Shown: positions 1 through 7,485, counted from the first letter of the stretch. The stretch: 10,085 nucleotides of DNA from Prevotellaceae bacterium (GCA_905371275.1 CAJPLH010000064.1:1-10085), one strand, 5' to 3'. Notes: a model not told the origin generated them from the sequence alone. A program made the numbers and translations.

Positions 1-50
1 GTTTGTAGAATATGCGCTTTATATTCTATGCTTTTACCTATTTGTGGGTA

Positions 51-81
51 TTGCAAACTTGGTATATTCTTCTCAACTTTG
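51..81 (+). promoter_or_regulatory. Candidate Bacteroidetes promoter for the TonB-dependent receptor gene
   Basis: TTG at 51-53 is followed by a 20-base spacer and CAACTTTG at 74-81, one base away from the Bacteroidetes -7 consensus TAnnTTTG. The spacing fits the known -33/-7 arrangement of the primary sigma factor of this phylum. Transcription would begin near position 88, leaving a leader of about 14 bases before the ATG at 102. The element lies inside the longest possible reading frame (from 12), which argues that the upstream ATG is not the translation start. This is a pattern match only. Confidence 0.45.
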
Positions 82-101
82 CAGTCTTAAAACACTCAGT
101 T

Positions 102-2339
102 ATGCAAAATGCACATTTAGTAGTACTGTTTTTGGCTACCTTTCCTGCTGTACTCTCTGCTCATAGTCTTAGTTCGGCAGCTTCGTTGTCTGTATCTGCG
201 GACACTGTTTCTGGTCAAAGTGTGACTACTGACACATTGACAACCCATAGAAAAGAAAAATCAAAGACGCATAAAGATGCCTCTTCCACTATGTCTGGTA
301 AGGCTCATAATCAGTTAGGTACGGCCAACGTGGTGGGGCACTCTGTGGTGCACCAACTTAAGTATGCGCCACAGATTGTGAGCTTAGTGGGAGAGCGTCA
401 GTTGCAAGGCACAGCTTCTTCCCTCAACGAAGTGCTTAATCGTGTGGCTGGTGTCACTATAAGAAGCACAGGAGGTGTGGGAAGTCCATCGCGTATTTCT
501 GTACGAGGACTTGAAGGTAAGCGTATGGGACTTTTTGTGGACGAGGCTGCCATCGGACAGTTCAGTAATTTCGTAAATCTCGATGACATTCCTACTGATA
601 TGATAGAGCGTGTGGAAATCTACAAAGGCATTGTGCCCTATCGTTTGGGAGGAGATGCCTTGGGAGGCGCAGTTAATGTGGTCGTGAAAGATTATCCTCC
701 TCGTTATCTGGATGCGTCTTATGAATATGGTTCGTTCAACACTCATCGATTTAACTCTGTTTTTAAACGTCACGATGCTAAGACTGGTTTAGAATGGGGG
801 GCAGGCGGTCTATATGTACATTCTGACAATGATTATGAAATGACGCTTCATCACCAAGGGGACATTCGTGTGCGACGTAACCACGATGCCTTTACCAAAG
901 CCGTCGCTGGAGGTTCGTTGAAAGCCACAAAATGGTGGTTTGATGAACTCAAACTTGAAGCGATAGCCACCCTTACTCGACAAGAATTGCAAGGCATCGA
1001 ATTGGATTATCAGTATGCTTTCAACCATGCACGCTCGATTCTTGGCGCAGTTACAGCCAAACGACAGGATTTCTTTGTTAAAGGATTGGATTTTGACCTA
1101 TCTGCAGCCGTCAATGTAGGGAGTTATGGTCAGGTTGATACTGCTCACGTGGTGCGTGGATGGGATGGAACTACGCGCCGTTCGCAGTCGCCTTATGGTG
1201 GAGAAACTATGAATTTCCCTTCCGACTCCCACAACAGCACTTTAAATTGGATGTCAAAACTCAATATGAACTATGAACTTAGCGAAAACCATCTCGTCAA
1301 CCTCAATGTGTATGGCAGTGGTACGGCTTTGCGCCCTGAAAACGCTGTGATGGATCGGGCGTTAGGATACAGAGTGGGCTATGACTCTCGCCTCAATAGC
1401 ATCACTACTGGTCTTTCCTACGACGCTTTTTTCCTTGATCGTCGTTGGCAAACTGCTTTGACGCTCAAAAACTTCTACATCAATTCTAGGGGACAGCATC
1501 TCGAGAATTATTTTCTCAATCAGTTGAAACCCATCTATATCGATCGTGTGGAATGGGGAGCAAACTTTGCAGTTGCCTATAGACCTATTCAAGAATGGCT
1601 CTTCAAAGCAGCGGTAAGTTCCGAAGTGCGCATCCCTTCTAGCGAAGAACTCATTGGCAACGGATATACCATTGTGCCCTCCCCAGAACTGAAACCTGAG
1701 CGCAATAATAGTCTGAATTTGGGGATGCTTTATCATAAAAACTTAGAGCGTGGAGGAATGTTTGAAGCAGAACTCAATGTTTTTGCTAGTCAACTCACTG
1801 ATATGATCCGCTTTACTCCAGGAATGATTCCTTCTACTGCACGATATGCTAATTTTGGTGCTGTAAATTCCAAAGGCGTTGAGGGAGAAGTAAAAGGTGA
1901 TTTTACTCCTTGGCTTTATGCCTATGTAAATGCTACTTGGCAAGATTTGCGCGATGTTCGTCAATTTATCCCAGAAACGAAAGTCCCCAATCCTTCTTAC
2001 GAAAAGCGAATCCCCAATGTGCCTTATATGATGGCTAATTGTGGTTTGGAACTTCACGGAAGAAATTGGTTTGGAGGACAAGGACAAAACACGCGCATCT
2101 TGCTTGACGCATCATACATCCATCAGTATTTCTATGATTTCGAATTGAGTCGTTTTCAAGATCGAAAGATTCCTACATCACTCACTTGCGACGCCGCAAT
2201 CGAACATAGTTTCGACAATAATCGATGGACGCTGACTTTCAAATTGAGAAATCTAACTAACAGAGAAGTTGTTTCCGAATTTAATAGACCTCTGCCAGGA
2301 CGAAACTTCTCTATCAAATTGCGCTATCTATTCCGATAA
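102..2339 (+). CDS. TonB-dependent outer-membrane receptor, probable ferric-siderophore type (XusA-like)
   Basis: A TonB-gated outer-membrane transporter of 745 residues that would import a scarce ligand, most likely an iron chelate, using energy passed from the inner membrane by TonB-ExbBD. Residues 1 to about 20 form a hydrophobic signal peptide (ending AVLSA), although it lacks the usual early basic residue. A Ser/Thr/Lys-rich linker follows, then the plug domain at roughly 74-198 with RISVRGLEGKRMGLFVD and IERVEIYKGIVPYRLGGDALGG, both typical of plugs. The rest is a 22-strand-type barrel ending in LRYLFR. There is no N-terminal carboxypeptidase-like domain, so it resembles siderophore or cobalamin receptors rather than SusC glycan receptors. 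An in-frame ATG at 12 would add 30 residues, but it lies upstream of the candidate promoter and would put the signal peptide inside the protein. The lipoprotein gene follows after 46 bases. The family is certain; the ligand is inferred from that neighbour. Confidence 0.93.
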   Translation: MQNAHLVVLFLATFPAVLSAHSLSSAASLSVSADTVSGQSVTTDTLTTHRKEKSKTHKDASSTMSGKAHNQLGTANVVGHSVVHQLKYAPQIVSLVGERQLQGTASSLNEVLNRVAGVTIRSTGGVGSPSRISVRGLEGKRMGLFVDEAAIGQFSNFVNLDDIPTDMIERVEIYKGIVPYRLGGDALGGAVNVVVKDYPPRYLDASYEYGSFNTHRFNSVFKRHDAKTGLEWGAGGLYVHSDNDYEMTLHHQGDIRVRRNHDAFTKAVAGGSLKATKWWFDELKLEAIATLTRQELQGIELDYQYAFNHARSILGAVTAKRQDFFVKGLDFDLSAAVNVGSYGQVDTAHVVRGWDGTTRRSQSPYGGETMNFPSDSHNSTLNWMSKLNMNYELSENHLVNLNVYGSGTALRPENAVMDRALGYRVGYDSRLNSITTGLSYDAFFLDRRWQTALTLKNFYINSRGQHLENYFLNQLKPIYIDRVEWGANFAVAYRPIQEWLFKAAVSSEVRIPSSEELIGNGYTIVPSPELKPERNNSLNLGMLYHKNLERGGMFEAELNVFASQLTDMIRFTPGMIPSTARYANFGAVNSKGVEGEVKGDFTPWLYAYVNATWQDLRDVRQFIPETKVPNPSYEKRIPNVPYMMANCGLELHGRNWFGGQGQNTRILLDASYIHQYFYDFELSRFQDRKIPTSLTCDAAIEHSFDNNRWTLTFKLRNLTNREVVSEFNRPLPGRNFSIKLRYLFR

Positions 2340-2385
2340 GAATATCTATGTTTCGCATTTTCTAATTCATCAAATATATTATCCT

Positions 2386-3594
2386 ATGTTCAAACACCTT
2401 TTTTCTGGGCTAGCCTTTGCGCTTGCTCTCGTTGCAATGCCTAGTTGCGACAAAGACACTCCAAGCACACCGGAAACCGCTGGAGGCCGTTTTCTCATCA
2501 CTACTAATGTTGGCAATGCTGATGGGGCAAGTGGAGTGAGCTACTTCCAAACAGTTGAAAAAATGGAAGGCTACATCGATAATTCACAAGCTCGCCCAGC
2601 TGGTTTTGGCGTACCTCCCATTGTCATTGGTCAGCACATTTTTGTTCTCCCCGACTATATGGGAAGCACAAAGTCTGTTCTAACCCACTATGTTACCGAC
2701 AAAAAAGGCAACCTTTCAGAGCGTGGCACGCTTACTCTTCCTGCTAACTCTGGGGCTTGCAATATTGTGTTGGCGTCTGAAGAAAAAGCTTATCTGAGTA
2801 TGCAAAACCTTGGCATCGTTATGGAATTTAATCCCACCACGATGCAAAAAGTGCGCGACATTGACCTCAATGCTCTCGCACAACCAGAGGTGCGTGTTGC
2901 TCCTGGTGCTATGGTGGTACGTGATGGACTGTTGTTTGTCGGACTCAATCAATTTGATAGTCAGTGGATGCCCCGTTTGAAGCAAGCAGAAGTGGCTATC
3001 ATTGACACTAAATCAGGAAAACTATTGAAGAAAATAGTAGATACCAAGCATCAGCTCTCCTTTGCCACACGACCCATCGATGCACATTCCATTTTTGTCA
3101 ATCCCAAAGACGGTGCTATCTATTTGAATTGCATGGGCGCTTGGGGTTTCAAACCCGGATTTGATGGTGGTATTTTGCGCATCAAAAAAGGAGAAACAGA
3201 ATTTGATGCAGACTACGCTTTGAATATTGCGCAAGCCAAAGTGGAAAACTTCAACCACACGCTCAATTATTTGGCAACTGTTCGTTTGGGCTCAGATGGT
3301 AAACTCTATGCTATGGTTACTTCTTACGAGTTGGATGCGTCGGCTAATCCTTATCTTGCGAAAGTGATGGTGCCTGTGTGCATCGACCTTGAAAAGCGCA
3401 CTGTAACTTATATCCCAGGTGTCAAGCCTTCCAACGGTCTCGCTGCTGTGGCAGAAGCCAAGGGCAAAATCTATTTTGGTGTTAGCAATGCCGATGATAA
3501 TGGTTTCTATGCATACGATTTAGCCACTCAAAAAATCACAGGACTTGCTCTCCGCGTTCAAGGTTTCCCCATACAAATGGAAGTTTTGCCTTAA
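2386..3594 (+). CDS. DUF4374-like lipoprotein, probable surface ligand-binding partner (XusB-like)
   Basis: A 402-residue lipoprotein. MFKHLFSGLAFALALVAMPS followed by Cys21 is a type II signal peptide, and Cys21 would be lipidated. The acidic CDKD start of the mature protein might act as a Bacteroidetes lipoprotein surface-export signal, though it is weaker than the known consensus. The body has repeated beta-rich units of the kind seen in propellers, such as GQHIFVLPDY, EEKAYLSMQN, RDGLLFVGLN, KDGAIYLNCM, DGKLYAMVTS and KGKIYFGVSN. This pattern and its place after a TonB receptor match the DUF4374 family, which includes XusB of Bacteroides thetaiotaomicron, a binder of ferric enterobactin and related siderophores. 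The frame is open from 2269, but that would overlap the receptor gene and bury the signal peptide, so the ATG at 2386 is preferred. No promoter is evident in the 46-base gap, so it is probably cotranscribed with the receptor. The family call rests on memory of the sequence pattern. Confidence 0.8.
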   Translation: MFKHLFSGLAFALALVAMPSCDKDTPSTPETAGGRFLITTNVGNADGASGVSYFQTVEKMEGYIDNSQARPAGFGVPPIVIGQHIFVLPDYMGSTKSVLTHYVTDKKGNLSERGTLTLPANSGACNIVLASEEKAYLSMQNLGIVMEFNPTTMQKVRDIDLNALAQPEVRVAPGAMVVRDGLLFVGLNQFDSQWMPRLKQAEVAIIDTKSGKLLKKIVDTKHQLSFATRPIDAHSIFVNPKDGAIYLNCMGAWGFKPGFDGGILRIKKGETEFDADYALNIAQAKVENFNHTLNYLATVRLGSDGKLYAMVTSYELDASANPYLAKVMVPVCIDLEKRTVTYIPGVKPSNGLAAVAEAKGKIYFGVSNADDNGFYAYDLATQKITGLALRVQGFPIQMEVLP

Positions 3595-3620
3595 TGTAAT
3601 TGACTAATTACGACATATTG

Positions 3621-3655
3621 AACTGCATCAATGCTTATGCGTTGGTGCAGTTTTT
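3621..3655 (+). terminator. Intrinsic terminator of the receptor-lipoprotein operon
   Basis: The arms 3621-3634 and 3639-3652 pair over 14 positions (12 Watson-Crick, two G-U on the plus strand) around a TTAT loop, followed at once by a T tract to 3655. It lies 26 bases after the lipoprotein stop codon, where a rho-independent terminator is expected. Confidence 0.85.
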
Positions 3656-3736
3656 CGTGTCTCTCATTTAGAAATGCTTTTTACGGACAATGCCTACCCG
3701 TAATTGAAGGATACAAAGAATTTATAAACAGCGCAC

Positions 3737-3782
3737 AAAAAAGCAAAGTTGGTGAAGATAGAGCATCTTCGCCAACTTTGCT
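3737..3782 (-). terminator. Intrinsic terminator of clpX
   Basis: The arms 3742-3759 and 3765-3782 pair at 17 of 18 positions around a five-base loop. On the minus strand the hairpin is followed by a run of six T (the A run at 3737-3742), as in a rho-independent terminator. It begins 33 bases after the clpX stop codon. On the plus strand no T tract follows, so it is directional. Confidence 0.87.
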
Positions 3783-3815
3783 GGAGAACTAATGATGGAA
3801 AACTGTTGTGGATGA

Positions 3816-5057
3816 TTATACAGCAGAGAGATTTGTTTTCTCAAACTGCTGGCGAGCATAGTCCAAAGTGATGGTGAGCGTCTTTTCTTGGCTAGAAGGA
3901 GCTTCGTACATAGCGTCCATCATAATGGTTTCCACAATGGAACGAAGTCCACGTGCACCGAGTTTGTATTCCACCGCTTGATCAACGATATAATCGAGCA
4001 CATCGTCATTGAAAGTGAGTGCAATGTCGTCGAGGGAGAAGAGCTTGATGTATTGTTTGATAATCGAGTTCTTCGGTTCGGTGAGAATGTTGCGCAAAGC
4101 CGTACGATCGAGAGGTTTCAAATAGGTGAGAACAGGAAGACGACCAATGATTTCGGGAATGAGACCAAACGACTTCAAATCTTGTGGTTCCACATATTGC
4201 ATCAAATCGGAAGCATCAATCTTTTTGAGATTTTGCACAGAGTCATAACCCACAGTGTGCGTGTTGAGGCGTTGAGCAATTTTCTTCTCAATGCCGTCGA
4301 ATGCTCCACCGCAGATGAAGAGGATGTTGTGCGTGTCTACGTGAATGTAGTCTTGGTCAGGGTGTTTGCGGCCACCTTTGGGGGGAACATTGACAATGCT
4401 TCCTTCCAGGAGTTTAAGCATACCTTGTTGCACACCTTCTCCGCTCACATCACGCGTGATGGATGGGTTGTCGCTCTTTCGCGCAATTTTGTCGATTTCG
4501 TCAATGAAAACGATACCGCGCTCAGCTTTTTCCACATCGAAATCTGCCACTTGGAGCAAACGAGAGAGAATGCTTTCCACGTCTTCGCCCACGTATCCTG
4601 CTTCGGTGAAGACTGTTGCATCTACAATGGTGAAAGGAACCTTGAGGAGCTTTGCAATAGTGCGAGCCAAGAGCGTCTTACCCGTACCCGTAGAGCCGAC
4701 CATCACAATGTTGCTTTTCTCAATTTCTACAGGATCGTTTTCGTCTTTGTTTTTGTTGAGAATGCGTTTGTAGTGATTGTAGACAGCAACAGAGAGATAT
4801 TTCTTAGCAGCGTCTTGTCCGATGATATACTCATCAAGATATTTTTTTATCTCTTTGGGAGTGGGCAAAGCACCCAGTTCTTCCTCTACATCATCAGAAG
4901 GCTTTTGCGAAGCCAAGGCCAAATCTACCATCTCTTTTGCTCGTTCTGCACATTCGTTGCAGATATGTCCGTCAAGACCAGTGAGAAGGAGTTCTAGTTC
5001 CTCCTCGCTGCGTCCACAAAACGAGCAGTGTCTGTGGTTATTGTCGTTATTTGCCAT
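3816..5057 (-). CDS. clpX: ClpX, ATP-dependent unfoldase subunit of the ClpXP protease
   Basis: ClpX is a hexameric AAA+ unfoldase that recognises tagged or damaged cytoplasmic proteins, unfolds them with ATP and threads them into ClpP. All 413 residues and the main motifs are present. The N-terminal zinc-binding domain has Cys11, Cys14, Cys33 and Cys36. Walker A is GSTGTGKT at 121-128, the first pore loop GYVG at 154-157, Walker B IVFIDEID at 182-189, and the substrate-gripping RKH at 230-232. The arginine finger is Arg306 in GLIPEIIGR, and sensor 2 is GARGLR at 367-372. The ClpP-docking loop, IGF in Escherichia coli, appears to be VGY at 269-271. The gene begins 17 bases after clpP ends, so the two are almost certainly one transcript, closed by the terminator at 3737-3782. 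A long open frame on the opposite strand here is only a shadow. Confidence 0.98.
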   Translation of the reverse strand: MANNDNNHRHCSFCGRSEEELELLLTGLDGHICNECAERAKEMVDLALASQKPSDDVEEELGALPTPKEIKKYLDEYIIGQDAAKKYLSVAVYNHYKRILNKNKDENDPVEIEKSNIVMVGSTGTGKTLLARTIAKLLKVPFTIVDATVFTEAGYVGEDVESILSRLLQVADFDVEKAERGIVFIDEIDKIARKSDNPSITRDVSGEGVQQGMLKLLEGSIVNVPPKGGRKHPDQDYIHVDTHNILFICGGAFDGIEKKIAQRLNTHTVGYDSVQNLKKIDASDLMQYVEPQDLKSFGLIPEIIGRLPVLTYLKPLDRTALRNILTEPKNSIIKQYIKLFSLDDIALTFNDDVLDYIVDQAVEYKLGARGLRSIVETIMMDAMYEAPSSQEKTLTITLDYARQQFEKTNLSAV

Positions 5058-5074
5058 TTTATAAAGCGTTAGGT

Positions 5075-5743
5075 TTAACCTTTGCGCGAAAGCACGCGGT
5101 CAATCATTCCATATTCAAGAGCTTCGTTGGCTGTCATCCAATAGTCGCGATCGCTATCAGCCCATACTTTGTCGAAGTCTGTATGGCTATGTTCGGCAAT
5201 GATGGTGTAGAGTTCCTTTTTAAGTTTCATAATCTCGCGCGCAGTGATTTCAATGTCAGAAGCCTGACCTTGTGCACCGCCGAGAGGTTGGTGAATCATA
5301 ACACGACTATGAGGGAGCGCAGCGCGTTTTCCTTCCTGTCCAGCCACGAGGAGAACGGCAGCCATAGAAGCCGCCATACCAGTGCAAGTGGTGGCTACGT
5401 TGCTTTGCACAAATTGCATTGTGTCATAGATACCAAGGCCTGCGTACACGCTACCTCCAGGAGAGTTGATGTAGATGGAAATGTCTTTACCTGGATCGAC
5501 AGAGTCTAGATAGAGTAGTTGTGCTTGGAGTGTATTGGCGGTGTAGTCGTCAATGGCAGTGCCTAGGAAGATGATGCGGTCCATCATCAAACGACTGAAA
5601 ACATCCATTTGCGTCACATTGAGTTGACGCTCTTCGAGGATGTAAGGATTGAGATATTGGTTTTGTGCTGCCACCACGTCGTCAAGAACGAGGGAATTGA
5701 TGCCCATATGTTGGGTGGCAAATTTGCGAAAGTCTTGGTGCAT
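5075..5743 (-). CDS. clpP: ClpP, proteolytic subunit of the Clp protease
   Basis: ClpP is a serine peptidase of family S14 that assembles into a double heptameric ring and cuts polypeptides fed in by ClpX. The protein has 222 residues, normal for the family in Bacteroidales. The catalytic triad is visible as Ser126 in GMAASMAA, His151 in RVMIHQP and Asp200 in DSDRDYW. The spacings of 25 and 49 residues equal those of the Escherichia coli enzyme. SPGGSVYAGLGIYD at 94-107 is the glycine-rich strand that forms the oxyanion region. The first 30 or so residues may include a short propeptide. It is followed after 17 bases by clpX, its unfoldase partner. The upstream gap to tig contains the tig terminator, which implies a separate promoter for clpPX. 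Confidence 0.98.
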   Translation of the reverse strand: MHQDFRKFATQHMGINSLVLDDVVAAQNQYLNPYILEERQLNVTQMDVFSRLMMDRIIFLGTAIDDYTANTLQAQLLYLDSVDPGKDISIYINSPGGSVYAGLGIYDTMQFVQSNVATTCTGMAASMAAVLLVAGQEGKRAALPHSRVMIHQPLGGAQGQASDIEITAREIMKLKKELYTIIAEHSHTDFDKVWADSDRDYWMTANEALEYGMIDRVLSRKG

Positions 5744-5935
5744 AATCTCTAGAATTGGTGAGAAAATCCGTTCTATTGGTCGAACACTTCTTACTTGCCT
5801 TACAGATAGTTCCTACGAAAAGAGGAAAACGTAAGAGTAGGGGAGTGGGTGCAGCCTTATGTCGTACACCGGAAGTTCCGAAAACGCAAGTATATTCGAA
5901 GGTCTGATAGATTTTCTCTAATAAAGATGGATATG

Positions 5936-5990
5936 AAAAAGACAACGAGGAATTACGTTGTGCGTGAACACATCGTTATTCCCCGTTGTC
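5936..5990 (-). terminator. Intrinsic terminator of tig
   Basis: Positions 5941-5962 and 5969-5990 fold into a 50-base hairpin with a six-base loop. On the minus strand 20 of the 22 positions pair when one G-U is counted. It is followed there by five T (the A run at 5936-5940). It lies about 80 bases after the tig stop codon and separates tig from clpP. Confidence 0.8.
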
Positions 5991-6004
5991 GAGATAGAAT
6001 CATA

Positions 6005-6042
6005 AGACACTGCTACCAACCTGTGCTGACACCGCAGTGTCT
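6005..6042 (-). repeat. Inverted repeat in the tig 3' region with two competing pairings
   Basis: AGACACTGC at 6005-6013 is the exact reverse complement of GCAGTGTCT at 6034-6042, across a 20-base loop. The right arm can instead form a compact hairpin, GACAC at 6028-6032 with GTGTC at 6037-6041. The element sits 27 bases after the tig stop codon and before its terminator. No T tract follows, so it is not itself a standard terminator. Confidence 0.4.
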
Positions 6043-6069
6043 GAGGTTTCGGGGAAGCAGCGGAGCTGA

Positions 6070-7428
6070 TTATTCAGCAGTTTCGTCTTGGAAAAGATTT
6101 TGGAAATCTTCCACGCTCACAGACTTGTGTTCGAGGGTAACAACTTCCTTGAGTGCCTTAGCCAGCTTTTCGTTGATGCTACGCTCTACGAAACCATTCA
6201 CTTGGTTACGGTCTTTGAGCAATTCAGCAGCATAGTTTTCGAGATATTCCTCAGGCACATTGTTCATACCATATTGTGCGAATTGGAAGCGAGCAGTCTT
6301 CACAGCAGCAGCGCGCACGTCAGCATCGTCAATCTTCACTTCAGCCTTAGCCACGAGCTTTTCCTTGATGAGGTGCCACTTGAGTTCTTCGAGGCTTTGA
6401 GCGAAGTTGTTTTCTACAAATTCTTCACCCTTATCTGCGTTTTGCTCCTTCATAAAGCGCTTGAGAAGTTCTTCGGGGAATTCGAGCTTGCCCACTTTCT
6501 CGTCTGCATATTTGCGAACATCAAGGAGGAACTTGTAGTCAGCGTCTTCGTTGTATTGGTTTTGGATGAGCTCCTTGATCTTAGCGCGCATCTCTTCTTC
6601 AGACTTCACAGTGCCAGGTTCAAATACGCGGTCGAAAAGTTCTTGATCGAGAGTAGCAGGAACGAAACGGCTGATAGACTCAACTTGGAAAGTGAAGTTA
6701 CCGTTGTACTGAGCAGCTTCTTCCTTGCTCACCTTAAGGAGAGCAGCGAGTTCGTTTTCGCTGTGTGCCACAGAAGGATTGAAAGTGATAACATCACCCA
6801 CCTTAGCACCTTCGAAGAGTTTCTTTTGGTCGTCATTTACGAAATAAGCAGGCATCAAGCTAGCGCGGTCAATGGTAAGACCACCTTCAAGAAGATTGCC
6901 CTTTTCGTCTTGTTGAGCGAGAGCACCACGGAGGATGTCGCGGTCAGCATACTCTTCCACATCTTCAGGGTGACCAGCTTGTTGTGCAAAGTTCTTCACT
7001 TGTGCATCGATTTGCTCTTCGCTCACTTCGATGTCATAGTAAGGAAGTTTGTCTGCGTTAGAAAGTTCGTAGTTGAACTCAGGAGCAAGAGCGATGTCGA
7101 ACACGAATTCAAATTCGCTTTGGTTTTCGATGTCTTGAGGTTGTTGCTTTTCAGACATCATAGGTTCGCCAAGGATATTCACCTTGTTCTCGTTGATGTA
7201 GTTCATCAAACCTTCACCCAACACGCGGTTGATGGTGTCAGCTTTCACTTGTGCACCAAAGCGTTTTTGAATAACACCAGCAGGCACCTTGCCAGGACGG
7301 AAACCAGGCATCTCAGCTTTTGCAGAGATATTCTTGAGCTCTTTCTTTACTGCATCCTGGTAGTCGCCCTGTTCCAACTTTACAGTTACAAGAGCACTTA
7401 CACCATTCTGTTCGAGAGTAATCTTCAT
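6070..7428 (-). CDS. tig: Trigger factor, ribosome-associated chaperone
   Basis: Trigger factor binds near the ribosome exit tunnel (protein L23) and shields nascent chains while they fold. The 452-residue protein has the standard order of parts. An N-terminal ribosome-binding domain (about 1-115) carries the signature GFRPGKVP at 42-49. A central FKBP-like domain (about 155-255) is strongly divergent, and the C-terminal chaperone arms occupy about 120-155 and 256-452, rich in Glu, Lys and Ala. The central domain keeps FEGAKVGD but I could not recognise the aromatic residues of an active prolyl isomerase pocket, so that activity may be lost. The start at 7428 is supported by MKITLEQ, which resembles the usual beginning of the family. 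It is divergent from fmt and followed by its own terminator and then clpPX, a protein quality-control cluster common in Bacteroidales and other bacteria. Confidence 0.96.
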   Translation of the reverse strand: MKITLEQNGVSALVTVKLEQGDYQDAVKKELKNISAKAEMPGFRPGKVPAGVIQKRFGAQVKADTINRVLGEGLMNYINENKVNILGEPMMSEKQQPQDIENQSEFEFVFDIALAPEFNYELSNADKLPYYDIEVSEEQIDAQVKNFAQQAGHPEDVEEYADRDILRGALAQQDEKGNLLEGGLTIDRASLMPAYFVNDDQKKLFEGAKVGDVITFNPSVAHSENELAALLKVSKEEAAQYNGNFTFQVESISRFVPATLDQELFDRVFEPGTVKSEEEMRAKIKELIQNQYNEDADYKFLLDVRKYADEKVGKLEFPEELLKRFMKEQNADKGEEFVENNFAQSLEELKWHLIKEKLVAKAEVKIDDADVRAAAVKTARFQFAQYGMNNVPEEYLENYAAELLKDRNQVNGFVERSINEKLAKALKEVVTLEHKSVSVEDFQNLFQDETAE

Positions 7429-7471
7429 AGTGGGAGTATCTTTATTTTATTATTGATTATTCTGTATTTGG

Positions 7472-7485
7472 TGCGGAAAACCGCA
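7472..7485 (-). repeat. Small perfect hairpin in the predicted tig leader
   Basis: TGCGG (7472-7476), an AAAA loop and CCGCA (7481-7485) form a perfect five-pair palindrome. It lies about 44 bases upstream of the tig start and inside the transcript predicted from the promoter at 7509-7540. It may stabilise or tune the mRNA, but five pairs can also arise by chance. Confidence 0.3.

Larger units (their letters stand above)
5744..6069. other. 326-base intergenic region between tig and clpP
   Basis: No credible gene was found here; the short frames crossing it run into clpP or tig in the wrong frame and resemble no known protein. Read on the minus strand it holds, in order, the 3' untranslated part of tig with a 9-base inverted repeat (6042-6005), the tig terminator (5990-5936), and about 190 bases that must contain the clpPX promoter and leader. 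Within that last part is the short palindrome CGGAAGTTCCG at 5870-5880. No -33/-7 pair of good quality could be assigned to clpP. Confidence 0.6.

Noticed and set aside
2319..2354. Separate promoter for the lipoprotein gene, TTG at 2319-2321 with TATGTTTC at 2347-2354.
   Set aside because: The spacer is 25 bases, too long for the Bacteroidetes arrangement; cotranscription with the receptor is more likely.
102..3594. SusC/SusD-type glycan uptake pair.
   Set aside because: The receptor lacks the N-terminal carboxypeptidase-like domain and the great length of SusC proteins, and the lipoprotein is beta-rich rather than the helical SusD type.
3888..4997. Open frame of 369 codons on the plus strand opposite clpX.
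   Set aside because: It is a shadow of clpX codon use, with no recognisable domain, and lies past the receptor-operon terminator with no promoter seen.
5826..5894. clpP promoter candidates TATACTTG (5894-5887) and TACGTTTT (5833-5826) on the minus strand.
   Set aside because: Each -7 box has one mismatch and neither has a TTG or TTTG at the required distance upstream, so neither could be called a promoter.
5682..5945. Possible 87-codon gene on the minus strand just upstream of clpP.
   Set aside because: It overlaps the clpP start in another frame, has no recognisable features, and begins inside the tig terminator region.
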